This document shows, one piece after another, positions 43,866-53,525 of a stretch of 64,000 nucleotides of DNA. The first letter of the stretch is position 1, and every line of letters begins with the position of its first letter. This DNA is from Minicystis rosea. GTDB lineage: Bacteria; Myxococcota_A; Polyangia; Polyangiales; Polyangiaceae. A program made the position numbers and the translations under genes. The DNA lies in assembly GCA_001931535.1 (NCBI GenBank), contig CP016211.1:11702377-11766376 (forward strand), given 5' to 3'. The notes beneath the pieces were generated by a model that had not been told where the DNA came from, made no database searches, and saw only the letters and a program-made list of their open reading frames with translations.

Positions 43866-45083
43866 ATGGCGCTCTCCTCGTCTCTTCGCCCCGTCTACGT
43901 CGTCGACGCCGTTCGCACGCCGATCGGCAAATACGCCGGCGGCCTCGCGTCCGTGCGGCCCGACGATCTCGCGGCCCACGTCGTCTCCGCGCTCGTCTCG
44001 CGCGCGCCCGCGCTGGCGCGTGAGCTCGATCAGGTGGTGTTCGGCGCGACCAACCAGGCGGGCGAGGACAACCGCAACGTGGCGCGCATGGCGCTGCTGC
44101 TCGCGGGCTTGCCCTACGAGATCCCGGCCGTGACCGTGAACCGGCTCTGCGGATCGGGGCTCGAAGCGGTGGCCGACGCAGCGCGGATGATCGCCGTGGG
44201 CGAAGCGAGCTGCGCCATCGCCGGCGGCGTGGAGAGCATGACGCGCGCGCCCTTCACCATGCCGAAGCAAGCCGAGCGCTTCGATCGCACGCCGCCTCAG
44301 GTCTACGACACGACGCTCGGCTGGCGGTACCCGAACCCGAAGATGGCGGCGCGCTTCGAGCTGATCTCGATGGGCGAGACGGCCGAGAACGTCGCGACCA
44401 AATACGAAATCTCGCGGGCCGACCAGGACGCCTTCGCGTTCGCTTCGCATCAGCGCGCGGCGGCGGCGTGGGCCGCGGGTGATTTCGCGGCCGAGGTGGT
44501 GCCCGTCCCGATCCCGCAGAAGAAGGGCGAGCCCGTGCTGTTCACCCGCGACGAATGCATTCGTGAGGACGCGTCGATCGAGGCGCTCGCCAAGCTCAAG
44601 CCGGTGTTCCGTCAGGGCGGGAGCGTGACGGCGGGCAACTCGTCGCCGATCAACGACGGCGCCTCTGGGCTCTTGCTCGCGTCGGCCGAGGTCGTCGAGG
44701 CGGCCAAGCTGACGCCGCTCGCGCGCATCGTGGCCACGCAGACGGCCGGCGTCGATCCGAGCTACATGGGCGAGGGGCCGATCCCGGCGGTGCGCAAGCT
44801 GCTCGCGCGGACGGGCAGGAGCGTGGCCGATCTCGATCTCGTCGAGCTCAACGAGGCCTTCGCCGCACAGTCGCTCGCGTGCGTGCGCGCCCTCGAGCTC
44901 GACCCGGCCAAGGTGAACGTCCGCGGCGGCGCGATCGCGCTCGGCCACCCGATTGGCAGCTCGGGCGCACGCATCGCATGCACGCTCGTCCACGCCATGC
45001 GCGCGCGCGGGGCCCGGACGGGGCTCGCCTCGCTGTGCATCGGCGTCGGACAGGGGATTGCGACGCTCTTCGAACGGGCCTAG
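43866..45083 (+). CDS. Thiolase (acetyl-CoA acyltransferase / 3-oxoadipyl-CoA thiolase-like)
   Basis: A 405-residue thiolase for CoA-linked C-C cleavage or condensation. Catalytic residues are in place: nucleophilic Cys in NRLCGSGLEAV (about 95), His in GHPIGSSGAR (about 360) and the second Cys in CIGVGQG (about 390). The middle region (GGVESMTRAPF, ETAENVATKYEISR) is closest to the PcaF/PaaJ group that acts on 3-oxoadipyl-CoA, but beta-oxidation or PHB-type function is possible. No other beta-oxidation gene is nearby. Confidence 0.88.
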   Translation: MALSSSLRPVYVVDAVRTPIGKYAGGLASVRPDDLAAHVVSALVSRAPALARELDQVVFGATNQAGEDNRNVARMALLLAGLPYEIPAVTVNRLCGSGLEAVADAARMIAVGEASCAIAGGVESMTRAPFTMPKQAERFDRTPPQVYDTTLGWRYPNPKMAARFELISMGETAENVATKYEISRADQDAFAFASHQRAAAAWAAGDFAAEVVPVPIPQKKGEPVLFTRDECIREDASIEALAKLKPVFRQGGSVTAGNSSPINDGASGLLLASAEVVEAAKLTPLARIVATQTAGVDPSYMGEGPIPAVRKLLARTGRSVADLDLVELNEAFAAQSLACVRALELDPAKVNVRGGAIALGHPIGSSGARIACTLVHAMRARGARTGLASLCIGVGQGIATLFERA

Positions 45084-45116
45084 AACCACGCGCCAACGAA
45101 CGAAGGAGATGCCGTC

Positions 45117-45686
45117 ATGAACTTTCCGGAGATCAACGTTCCCGGCCAGGGCCAGCTCTATGCACGTCTCGCGACGACGCTGGGCGACATCGTGGTGCGG
45201 CTCGAGGAGCAGAAGGTGCCCAACACGGTGAAGAACTTCGTCGGCCTCGCGACGGGCTCCATCGATTGGAAGGATCCCAAGACGGGCGCTTCGATGAAGG
45301 GCACGCCGCTCTACGACGGCGTCCGCTTCCACCGCGTGATCCCGAACTTCATGATCCAGTGCGGCGATCCGATGTCGCGCCACAGCGACATGGCGTCGAG
45401 CTGGGGCCGCGGCAACCCGGGCTATCGCTTCGAGGACGAGTTCCACCCCGAGCTTCGCCACGACGGTCCGGGCGTGCTCTCGATGGCCAACTCGGGCCCG
45501 GGCTCCAACGGCGCGCAGTGGTTCATCACCGAAGGCCCGACGCCGCACCTCGATCGCAAGCACTCGGTCTTCGGCAAGGTCGTGAGCGGTCAGGACGTGG
45601 TGGCGAAGATCGCCCGCGTCGCCACCACCCGCGACCGCCCGAACCAGGATGTGGTGCTGGAGCGGGTCGAGCTCTTCCGCCAGTAA
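45117..45686 (+). CDS. Peptidyl-prolyl cis-trans isomerase (cyclophilin)
   Basis: A 189-residue cytosolic cyclophilin that speeds proline isomerisation. The signature is intact: VKNFVGLATG, YDGVRFHRVIPNFMIQCGDP (with the catalytic Arg), GPGVLSMANSGPGSNGAQWFI and LDRKHSVFGKVVSGQDVV. No signal peptide. Good AAGGAG ribosome site before ATG 45117, 33 bp after the thiolase stop, so it may share the transcript. Confidence 0.93.
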   Translation: MNFPEINVPGQGQLYARLATTLGDIVVRLEEQKVPNTVKNFVGLATGSIDWKDPKTGASMKGTPLYDGVRFHRVIPNFMIQCGDPMSRHSDMASSWGRGNPGYRFEDEFHPELRHDGPGVLSMANSGPGSNGAQWFITEGPTPHLDRKHSVFGKVVSGQDVVAKIARVATTRDRPNQDVVLERVELFRQ

Positions 45687-45687
45687 T

Positions 45688-45790
45688 CGAGCGGCCCCAA
45701 ACCCCGGCCGTGATCACGATGGGGCCGCGAGCGGCCCCAAACCCCGGCCGGCCTTGATCACCGAGCATGCGAGTGCGTGCTCGGTGATCA
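45688..45790. repeat. Direct repeats plus two hairpins after the cyclophilin gene
   Basis: A 23-bp sequence beginning CGAGCGGCCCC occurs at 45688-45710 and 45728-45750 (40-bp period). GGGGCCGC between the copies can pair with either. A 13-bp perfect inverted repeat TGATCACCGAGCA / TGCTCGGTGATCA follows at 45755-45790. Likely terminator region. Confidence 0.8.
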
Positions 45791-45966
45791 CCAAGCTCCA
45801 ACGACACATCGTCGCTTGCCCGTGGGTCGCGGTGGCCTGAGTCACCGTGCCGCGGGGCGAATTGCGCCGCTCGCTGAAACCGCGTAAGACGGTCTGCCAT
45901 CTGCAGCATGGCGGGGATGCTTTACGACCTGCGCGCCGTACGGCGCGCTGACGGCAGGAGAAACCG

Positions 45967-47037
45967 GTGAAATTCGATCCGACCCAGGCGACGACGCGCA
46001 TCGAGCGGTTCTGGAAGCTGGGCTCCGAGTTCGGTTCGGAGCGCAGCGCTTTCGGTATCTATCTCGACGAGATCGTCAGCGATCGGTACGTGCTGGTGAA
46101 TGGTTTGCAGCTTCTCCGCGACGAGCTGCAATTCGCGGGCACCGACAAGGACAGCGACGTGCAAGCGTGCGGCGCCGACCTGTCGCTGCCGAGCGTCGTC
46201 TCCACGCTCGCGCACACGAACTGCGGCGACCGCATCCATCAGGGCGAGGCGACGACGTCGTACGAGCACGTGGTGGCGGCGCGCTTCGCGACGATGAGCG
46301 AGATCGGCGAGTACAAGCTCGAGGCCTTCTCGCCCACCGGCGGCGGCACCGACGACGGCGGCACGCTCGCGCACGTCACGGTCGCGCACCAGATCGACGA
46401 GCCCCTCCGCCGCGCCGTGTACGAGGGCAACGCGCAATCGTACGTGCTCGTGAACATCGATCTCAAGACGCACTGCGGCCGCATGGACAACGAGGACGGC
46501 ACCGTCGTCATCGGTCGCACGCAGGAGTCGCGCTGGCGTGAGCCGCGCGCGGCCTGCGGCGCCATCGTGGGCACGCTCGGCGGCTACAACGCGGACAACG
46601 CCGTGCACCGCCGCATCCGCGCCGACCTGGGCGAGGGCAACTACGCCTTCCTCACGCAGAACAAGGTGCGCACCGACGACGGCGTCGACGTGACCGCCGC
46701 CATCGCCGCGGCCATCGTGGCCGTGCAGGGCATGCTCAACACGGCGCGCGCGCTGGCCAGCGAGCTCGACGAGCGCGGCATGGGCCACACCACGGCGTCG
46801 ATCACCATCAACCGCCCGCACATGGACGACACCATCATCTACCTCGCGCGCGCCACCGTCTTCGGCGGCAAGATCCGCGTGCAGGGCCTCGGCACCGACG
46901 CGCGCAAGTACTCCGCGCGCTTCGCCCTGCAGCACGACGACAAGCGCCTCGTGCTGGCCTACGACGGACACGAGATCGACGGCTACCCGGTCCAAGAGAC
47001 GAGCTACGAGATCGCCTACGGCAAGGGCGCGCACTGA
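45967..47037 (+). CDS. Conserved-looking soluble protein of unknown function
   Basis: A 356-residue protein starting at GTG 45967 with a GGCAGGAG ribosome site; no signal or membrane helix. Segments such as LPSVVSTLAHTNCGDRIHQGE, YVLVNIDLKTHCGRMDNED and RRIRADLGEGNYAFLTQNKV look like an ordered enzyme or binding domain, with several His/Cys/Asp that could bind metal. A helix AAIAAAIVAVQGMLNTARAL and an Arg/Tyr-rich beta C-terminus follow. No family recognised. Single gene bounded by a structured region upstream and a terminator downstream. Confidence 0.72.
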   Translation: MKFDPTQATTRIERFWKLGSEFGSERSAFGIYLDEIVSDRYVLVNGLQLLRDELQFAGTDKDSDVQACGADLSLPSVVSTLAHTNCGDRIHQGEATTSYEHVVAARFATMSEIGEYKLEAFSPTGGGTDDGGTLAHVTVAHQIDEPLRRAVYEGNAQSYVLVNIDLKTHCGRMDNEDGTVVIGRTQESRWREPRAACGAIVGTLGGYNADNAVHRRIRADLGEGNYAFLTQNKVRTDDGVDVTAAIAAAIVAVQGMLNTARALASELDERGMGHTTASITINRPHMDDTIIYLARATVFGGKIRVQGLGTDARKYSARFALQHDDKRLVLAYDGHEIDGYPVQETSYEIAYGKGAH

Positions 47038-47051
47038 CGGATGCGCAGGTG

Positions 47052-47082
47052 CCCGATCGCGTCGCCGAGCGGCGCGATCGGG
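47052..47082 (+). terminator. Hairpin after the unknown gene
   Basis: Perfect 10-bp stem CCCGATCGCG / CGCGATCGGG with an 11-base loop, 14 bp after the stop; no T-run. The rest of 47083-47636 (about 550 bp) shows no gene or site I can support. Confidence 0.55.
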
Positions 47083-47636
47083 TGTCGAGATAACGAGTCT
47101 CCCGGCCGGCTGGAGATTGCCAATCTGGTCGTCGAGCCCGCCGCTCGAAGGCTTCCTTTCCTGATCCCAAGCGTGAGCTTCAGGCGGCACTCACCGCCGA
47201 GCGGCAAAGGCACCACGACGCCCGAGCGCTTTTCATGGCCTCTTGGGACGGTTGCCTCTCGGCGCCGAAGCATTCAGGTCATCACGCTTCGCACGAGAGG
47301 CGATGCGCTTGCGACAAGGCATCCGGCGACGGACGTCCAACGTGCCAATTTGACAGATGGATTCGACGTCTGCGCGCGGCCTCCGCTTGTGCAAGACCTG
47401 CTCGATTCGCGCAGGAGATGGGACGTGCTCGTCATCGGTGGTTGCCTGACGAAGCGAGGGTTCTGCACGCTTTGCCGCATACGGTGCGCGTCGCGAGCGT
47501 GAGCGGGGCCGGGATCGGGGGCGCGATCGCGGGCCTCGTGAGGCACGAGGACGGATCGGGAGGAGCGGGCATGGGGCTTGCGAACGCGAGGCCTCGAATG
47601 ACGTCGGTGCCAAACCGATGGGACGAGGAGGCGACG

Positions 47637-47984
47637 ATGGCCCTGTCGATGAAGAAGGTCGAAGAGATGGCGGTGAAGCAGGTCGCGAGCAACGATGAGC
47701 CGGAGGACTCCGGTGTGTTCGTGTCGCGATCGCAGATGGCCCTCGACGTCGCGATCGGCGAGCTCAGGGCCGGCGCGGCGGGTGAGCCGATGCCGATCTA
47801 TGCGACGCCGTACGTGCGCCAGGGCAAGAACCGCACGCGCTACACGCAGGATTATTGCTTGGGCGTGCGCTTCGCGAACGGCGTGATCGAGGCCGCGTCG
47901 TGGGAAGAGGAGATGATTCGCGACGGCCTGCCGGCGTTCGTCATCGAGCGTTGCCGCGAGTTCCTGGCCGAGAACGCGATGTGA
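47637..47984 (+). CDS. Small acidic/basic cytosolic protein, unknown
   Basis: A 115-residue protein with ribosome site GAGGAGG before ATG 47637. N-terminal helix MALSMKKVEEMAVKQVASN, a strand-rich centre (PMPIYATPYVRQGKNRTRYT, YCLGVRFANGVIEAASWEEE) and a C-terminal helix RDGLPAFVIERCREFLAENAM. No membrane helix and no family recognised. Upstream in-frame codons exist but lack a matching ribosome site. Confidence 0.65.
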   Translation: MALSMKKVEEMAVKQVASNDEPEDSGVFVSRSQMALDVAIGELRAGAAGEPMPIYATPYVRQGKNRTRYTQDYCLGVRFANGVIEAASWEEEMIRDGLPAFVIERCREFLAENAM

Positions 47985-48028
47985 TCGAAGGTGGCTTTGC
48001 CCAGATGTGCCACGGTGAGGTCGCGGTG

Positions 48029-48772
48029 TCAGGGGATCGATGATGAAGGGGTGAGATCGACGAGCCACGCGTTCGGGATACGGGTGCGCACGATCCAGGC
48101 GGCGAGGCTGACCCAGCTCACGGACGTGTCGATCACCATGGAGTCGCTGGAGACGACGCGCTCCTTGCCGGCGAGCGCGGGATCGGCGTCGGGCACGAGC
48201 GTCGCGGTGACGGCCGCGGGCCAGCGCGCCGCATGATCGAGGATGCGCCCGCGGAGACGCCCCGAGTTGGAGACGGGCGCATCCACGAGGAACGAGAGCG
48301 AGGCGACGCCGAGCGCGGTCACGGCGTCGCCGAGGAGCACGAGCGCGGCCTCCGTTTCGTCGATGAGGCGGTAGTTGCCGCGCAGGCCGGCGAGATCGCG
48401 GAGCGCGCCGTCCGTGCCGGCGAGGAGCACGCCGCCGGAGAGCGCGACCTCCAACGTGACGATGAGGTTGAACGCGTCGACGGCGAGATCGCGCCCGCAG
48501 AGGGCTTCTTCGGAGACGACACGTGCGTGGCGATCGGCGCGCTGCGCGGCCGAGCAAATCGAGCGCTGCAAGGCGAGCCGCTGGCGCGCGTGGAGCTGGT
48601 GGTGATCGCCGACGGTGCGGATCACCGTGGGCGTCGGATAGCCGCGGCCGAGCAGCCACGCGATCTCCTCCGCGGCGGCGTGGAGGCGAGGCATCGCCGC
48701 GGGGGTGAAGAGATCGATGTCCTCGGCGGCGGCGCCGCGGCCGGGCGTCGCGGTGCTCATGCGATCGGGCAT
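48029..48772 (-). CDS. DUF434-domain protein
   Basis: A 247-residue cytosolic protein of the DUF434/DUF5616 type: a helical N-terminal part with LLGRGYPTPTVIRTVGDHHQL and RQRLALQRSICS, then VDAFNLIVTLEVALSGGVL, LRDLAGLRGNYRLIDETEAA, PVSNSGRLRGRILD and SSDSMVIDTSVSW. Residues Asp, Asn-Ser-Gly and Ser-Asp are strongly conserved in the family and may form an active site, but the reaction is unknown. Located between a small unknown gene and a hybrid kinase, 30 bp after the latter's stop. Confidence 0.8.
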   Translation of the reverse strand: MPDRMSTATPGRGAAAEDIDLFTPAAMPRLHAAAEEIAWLLGRGYPTPTVIRTVGDHHQLHARQRLALQRSICSAAQRADRHARVVSEEALCGRDLAVDAFNLIVTLEVALSGGVLLAGTDGALRDLAGLRGNYRLIDETEAALVLLGDAVTALGVASLSFLVDAPVSNSGRLRGRILDHAARWPAAVTATLVPDADPALAGKERVVSSDSMVIDTSVSWVSLAAWIVRTRIPNAWLVDLTPSSSIP

Positions 48773-48802
48773 ATCACAGCCTCGGGGTGAGAGGCCCGCG
48801 GG

Positions 48803-51586
48803 CTACGCGGCGTGACGGCCCGCGAGGTTCGCCACCACGACGACCAGCTCGGTTTGGTCGACGGGCTTGGTGAGGTGGACCTGATATCCGGCGCGGAGCG
48901 CGTGCAGGCGATCTTCGTCGCGCGCGAAGGCGGTGAGCGCGACGGCCGGCGTGTCGCCGCCGCGGGCCGGCGCGAGCGCACGGACCGATCGCATGAGGTG
49001 GTAGCCGTCGAGATCGGGCATCCCGATGTCGCTCACGAGGACGTCGGGGCGGAAGCTCGGGAGCGTGTCGAGCGCTTCGGAGGCGGAGCCGACGCACACC
49101 ACCTCCGCGTCGCAGTCCGCGAGGAAGCGGCACACGAGATCGCGGGCGTCGGGCTCGTCGTCGACCACCAAGACCTTCACGCCGTCGAGCGCGTCGCGCG
49201 CCGACATGGGGCTCGGCACGTCGCGCTCGCCCCGCACCTCGACGGCGATGGGGAGGCTCACGGTGAAGGTCGCGCCGCGGCCCTCGCCATCGCTCTCGGC
49301 GCGGATCTCGCCGCCGTGCTCGTCCACGAGGTGCTTCACCAGCGCGAGCCCGAGGCCGAGGCCGCCGTGCTTGCGCGTGATGGAAGCGTCGGCCTGGCGA
49401 AAGCGATCGAAGATGTACGGGAGGAACTCTGCCGCCACGCCCTTGCCGGTGTCGCTCACGACGATCTCGGCGCGGCAGCCCGCCCGCCGCAGGAACACCC
49501 GCACCGCGCCGCCCGCGGCGGTGAACTTGATGGCGTTGCAGATGAGGTTCGACACGATCTGCCCGAGCCGCCCCGCGTCCCCGTGCACCGCGCCGGCGCG
49601 CGGATCCACGGACCTCTCGAGGCGCACGCCCTTCGCCACCGCGGAGGGCAGGGCGGAGGCGACGTGGCTCTCCACGATCTCGGCGAGGTCCACCCGCCGC
49701 ACGTCGAGCCGCAGCTTGCCGGTGACGACGCGGCTCACGTCGAGGAGATCGTCGACGAGCTGAGCCTGCGCGCGGGCGTTGCGCTCGATGACCTCGAGCG
49801 CCCGCGCGGCGGCCGCGGCGTCGAGCCTTCCCGTCTTCAGCATGCTGGCCCAACCGAGGATGGCGTTGAGCGGGGTGCGCAGCTCGTGCGACGCCGTGGC
49901 CACGAACTCGTCGCGGAGCCGCGCGGCGCGCTCGGCTTCGCTTCGTGCGGCGCGCTCGCTCTCGAGCAGCGCCTCGCGCTCGGCCTCGATGCGCTTGCGT
50001 TCGGTGAGATCGACGACGAAGGCGATGTGCTGCGCGCCCGCGTCGTCGAGCGGCGCGCATCCGATGAGGATGGGCACGCGCCGCCCGTCCTTGCCCAGGT
50101 AGATCTTCTCGTGCGGCAGGGCCGCGCCCGGCGCGATCGGATCGGCGCTCGTTCGCGAAGGTCGATCACGCGGCTCGGGCAGCGTCAGATCGGCCCAACG
50201 AAGGCGCCCCTCGGCGAGGTCGGCGCGCGTGTGACCGAGGAGGTGCAGGATGAAATCGTTCGCGTCACGGACGTTGCCCTGCGTGTCGCCGTACATCACG
50301 CCGATGATGTCGGACTCCCACAGCCTTCGCAGCCAAGCCTCGCTCTCGCGGCGCGCTCGGTCCGCGTGCTCGCGCTCGGTGATGTCGCGGTTCGCCTCGA
50401 GCACCAGCGCCTCGGAGGGGCACGGCCGCATGAGCCGTTGCCGGCTCTCCACCGAGAGCCTCCGCCCTTCCCGCGTGGTGTGGATGATCTTGCCTTCCCA
50501 GCGGCCCTCGCGCGCGAGCATCGCCTCGACGGCCGCTTCGCTCGTGGGGTGCTCGCTGCCGAGCAGATCGTGGATCCTCCGGCCCAGCGCCTCGTGCGCG
50601 GACCATCCGTAGAGCGCCTCGGCGCCGCGGCTCCAGTAGACGATCCCGGCGCCCATCTTCCACACCACGACCGCGTCGTGTGATTCGTCGAGGAGCTCGG
50701 CCTGGAAGCGGAGCTGCGCCTCCGAGCGACGCAGCGCCGAGGCGTGCCAGAAGAGGAGCGCCACGAACAAGGAGGTGAGCCCGAGCGCCGCCAGCACCGT
50801 GCCGCTCGCCTGGTTGTAGAGCGCCGTGCGCTCGCCGTAGAGATGGAGCCAGCCGAGCACGACGGGGAGGAAGATCGCGATCGGCAAGAGGCGCCGCAGC
50901 GTCGCCCCGGCCGCTGTTTCTTCGGTGTAGAGGCTCATGATCACGCCGTCCGGCCGCGCGCTCAACGTGCCGAGACCCAAGAGCAGCAGCGCGAGACCGC
51001 CGAGCCCGGCACGCAGCGTCGTCGCGGCGAGGGCGGGCACGTGGTAGGCGGCGGCGACCAGCACGACGAGCGGGATCACCGCCGCCGCGGTGGCGCAGGC
51101 GGCAAACACGATCATCGCCGTGCGGCGTCGCGCGGCCCGGAGCAGGAGCGCCGTGCCCAGCGCCGTGAAGACCGCCGACCGCGAAATCATCCATCCGCCC
51201 GAATCGCGGAACAGCGACGTGGCGCCGAGCACGAGGACCGAGGCGCTCACCACCTGCCCGGCGTAGTAGCCGATGCGGTTGCTCCCCGGCTGACCAGGCA
51301 GCACGAGCGCGACGCCGCCGAAGAAGATCCCGAGCGTCGTGTCGAGCCGAAGCCCTTGCCGCCGGATCTCGGCGAGCGCCGGCGGAGGCACGTCGAGCGC
51401 GAAGCCGATGAGCACGAGCGCCGCGGCGAGCGCGACCACGAGCCCCAGCACGCGTGAAGCGAAGCGGGCTCGCGCGCGCCGTCGTGCGACTTCGTGGCAT
51501 GGGGAAGGCTCTTCGGGGGGCTCCCGAGCAACGTCGTCGTGTGCCTGCGCGCCGGTGTTCGTGACTCCACTCCTCGGCCGTCGCAT
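48803..51586 (-). CDS. Hybrid sensor histidine kinase (membrane, PAS-PAS-HisKA-HATPase-REC)
   Basis: A 927-residue protein. A membrane part with about eight helices (roughly residues 40-285) is followed by two PAS domains (ELLDESHDAVVVWKMGAGI; WESDIIGVMYGD), a HisKA H-box ASHELRTPLN (His about 567), an ATPase with NLICNAIKFT and GGLGLGLALVKHL, and a C-terminal receiver with LVSDIGMPDLDG (phospho-acceptor Asp about 852). The start was set at ATG 51586. A longer frame reaches 51808, only 7 bp from the divergent gene, which would leave no room for promoters. Signal unknown. No response regulator is adjacent. Confidence 0.85.
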   Translation of the reverse strand: MRRPRSGVTNTGAQAHDDVAREPPEEPSPCHEVARRRARARFASRVLGLVVALAAALVLIGFALDVPPPALAEIRRQGLRLDTTLGIFFGGVALVLPGQPGSNRIGYYAGQVVSASVLVLGATSLFRDSGGWMISRSAVFTALGTALLLRAARRRTAMIVFAACATAAAVIPLVVLVAAAYHVPALAATTLRAGLGGLALLLLGLGTLSARPDGVIMSLYTEETAAGATLRRLLPIAIFLPVVLGWLHLYGERTALYNQASGTVLAALGLTSLFVALLFWHASALRRSEAQLRFQAELLDESHDAVVVWKMGAGIVYWSRGAEALYGWSAHEALGRRIHDLLGSEHPTSEAAVEAMLAREGRWEGKIIHTTREGRRLSVESRQRLMRPCPSEALVLEANRDITEREHADRARRESEAWLRRLWESDIIGVMYGDTQGNVRDANDFILHLLGHTRADLAEGRLRWADLTLPEPRDRPSRTSADPIAPGAALPHEKIYLGKDGRRVPILIGCAPLDDAGAQHIAFVVDLTERKRIEAEREALLESERAARSEAERAARLRDEFVATASHELRTPLNAILGWASMLKTGRLDAAAAARALEVIERNARAQAQLVDDLLDVSRVVTGKLRLDVRRVDLAEIVESHVASALPSAVAKGVRLERSVDPRAGAVHGDAGRLGQIVSNLICNAIKFTAAGGAVRVFLRRAGCRAEIVVSDTGKGVAAEFLPYIFDRFRQADASITRKHGGLGLGLALVKHLVDEHGGEIRAESDGEGRGATFTVSLPIAVEVRGERDVPSPMSARDALDGVKVLVVDDEPDARDLVCRFLADCDAEVVCVGSASEALDTLPSFRPDVLVSDIGMPDLDGYHLMRSVRALAPARGGDTPAVALTAFARDEDRLHALRAGYQVHLTKPVDQTELVVVVANLAGRHAA

Positions 51587-51815
51587 GCGGTCGCTCTTCG
51601 CTGTCTCGCGCGTTGAGCCTAAGAAAGAGGAGCGGCCCGTCAAGCCGGTGCTCGGCGCGGAGAGCCGCTCCGCGAAGCGCATGTCGCCGACGTTTGCGTC
51701 GAGCGTGACGTGCTTGCTGTGCGCGCCTCCACCCGCGTGTGGTCGCTCGCCGCTCATTCGCGCGCGGGAGGGCTGAGGGAGCGGGGGAGCGAGATCGTAT
51801 GACCTCAAACGAACG

Positions 51816-53504
51816 ATGCCTCACCAGCTCGACCTCATCCTCACCCTCACCGGCGGGCTCACGGCCGCGCTCATCCTCGGCCTCTTCACGCAGATCCTGC
51901 GCCTCTCTCCGATCGTCGGTTACCTCATCGCCGGTGTCTTCGTCGGTCCGTTCACGCCGGGGTTCGTCGCGCACGGAGGGATCGCGGAGCAGCTCGCCGA
52001 GCTCGGCGTGATCCTCCTGATGTTCGGCGTCGGCCTGCACTTCCATGTAGGGGAGCTGAAGGCCGTTTATCGCGTCGCCGTCCCCGGCGCGCTCGTGCAG
52101 ATCGCCGTCGCCACCGGCCTCGGCGTGCTCGTCACGCATGCCTTCGGATGGAGCCTCGGCGCGGGGCTCGTCTTCGGCCTCGCCATCTCGGTGGCGAGCA
52201 CCGTCGTCCTACTGCGCATCCTCACCGACTACGGCGTGCTGCACACGCCCGCGGGGCACGTCGCCGTCGGCTGGCTGCTCGTCGAGGATCTCTTCACTGT
52301 GCTCGTGCTCGTCCTCTTGCCCGTCCTCACGGGCGCGGGCGGCGCGGGCCTCGGGGCCGTCGCGCTCTCGATCGGGGGCGCCATCCTCAAGGTCGGCGCG
52401 CTCATCGGCTTCACCTTCATCGTGGGGCGCCGCTTCATCCCGGCCTTGCTCTCCCACGTCGCGCGCACCCGATCGCGCGAGCTCTTCACGCTCGCGGTCT
52501 TGGCCATCGCGCTCGGCATCGCGGTCGGCGCCGCCATGCTCTTCGGCGCCTCGATGGCGCTCGGCGCCTTCCTCGCCGGCATGGTCGTGGGTCAATCCGA
52601 GTTCAGCGCCCGCGCGGCCTCCGAAGCGCTCCCCATGCGCGACGCCTTCGCCGTCCTCTTCTTCGTCGCCATGGGCATGCTCTTCGATCCCTCACAGCTC
52701 CTCCAAAACGCCGGCCTCATCGCCGCGACGCTGGCCGTCATCCTCGTGGGCAAGCCTTTGGCAGCGCTGGCCGTCGTCCTCGTCCTGCGTTACCCGGCGC
52801 GCACGGCGGTCACGGTCGCCTTCGCGCTCGCGCAGATCGGAGAGTTTTCCTTCATCCTCGCGGCGCTCGGCCACAACCTCCGCGTCCTCCCCGATCAGGC
52901 CACGCAGGCGCTCGTCGGGGCCTCGATCGTGTCCATCACGTTGAACCCGCTCCTCTTCCGCTTGGTCGAGCCGCTCACGCGCCGGCTCGCGGCCCTGCAA
53001 CCGTCGCGCGCCGAAGATCGCCCGCCGCCCGATCAGCAACCGGGCCATCGCGCCATCGTCGTCGGCTATGGCCCCGTCGGCCGCTCGCTCACCCGCATCC
53101 TGCGCGATCGCGCCATCGCGCCGACCGTCGTCGAGCTCAACCACGAGACGGTCGGCAAGCTTCACGAAGAGGGCGTGCACGCGGTCTACGGTGACGCCTC
53201 GCAACCGCACATCTTGGAGACGGCCGGCGTTCAAGACGCAGGCGCGTTGGTCTTCACCGCCGCGGCCCCGCCGGAGCAGGTGATTCGCGAAGCGGAGAGC
53301 CTCAATCCCCGTCTGCTCATCCTCACCCGCGCGGCACACGTCTCCGATGTTCCCTCGCTGCGCGGCGCCGGCGCGCGCGTCATCGTCGTCTCCGAATGCG
53401 AGGTCGCCCTCGCCATGGCCGAGAGGCTCTTGCGGCAGCTCGGCGCCACCGACGAGCAGCTCGATCGCGAACGGGACCGCGTGCGATCGGAGCTGCTCTC
53501 GTGA
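51816..53504 (+). CDS. ybaL: CPA2-family cation/proton antiporter with TrkA-N domain (YbaL/KefB-like)
   Basis: A 562-residue inner-membrane protein with about 12 helices. Antiporter core features are GYLIAGVFVGPFTPGFVAH, the ASTVVLL crossing segment and WLLVEDLFTVLVLVLLPV. A cytoplasmic Rossmann TrkA-N domain starts near residue 410 (HRAIVVGYGPVGRSLTRIL) and binds NAD(H) or similar. Length and layout match E. coli YbaL rather than KefB/C. Likely potassium or sodium for proton exchange. Divergent from the sensor kinase with a 229-bp shared upstream region. Confidence 0.9.
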   Translation: MPHQLDLILTLTGGLTAALILGLFTQILRLSPIVGYLIAGVFVGPFTPGFVAHGGIAEQLAELGVILLMFGVGLHFHVGELKAVYRVAVPGALVQIAVATGLGVLVTHAFGWSLGAGLVFGLAISVASTVVLLRILTDYGVLHTPAGHVAVGWLLVEDLFTVLVLVLLPVLTGAGGAGLGAVALSIGGAILKVGALIGFTFIVGRRFIPALLSHVARTRSRELFTLAVLAIALGIAVGAAMLFGASMALGAFLAGMVVGQSEFSARAASEALPMRDAFAVLFFVAMGMLFDPSQLLQNAGLIAATLAVILVGKPLAALAVVLVLRYPARTAVTVAFALAQIGEFSFILAALGHNLRVLPDQATQALVGASIVSITLNPLLFRLVEPLTRRLAALQPSRAEDRPPPDQQPGHRAIVVGYGPVGRSLTRILRDRAIAPTVVELNHETVGKLHEEGVHAVYGDASQPHILETAGVQDAGALVFTAAAPPEQVIREAESLNPRLLILTRAAHVSDVPSLRGAGARVIVVSECEVALAMAERLLRQLGATDEQLDRERDRVRSELLS

Positions 53505-53525
53505 TCGGCCTGAAGAAGCTTCCCT

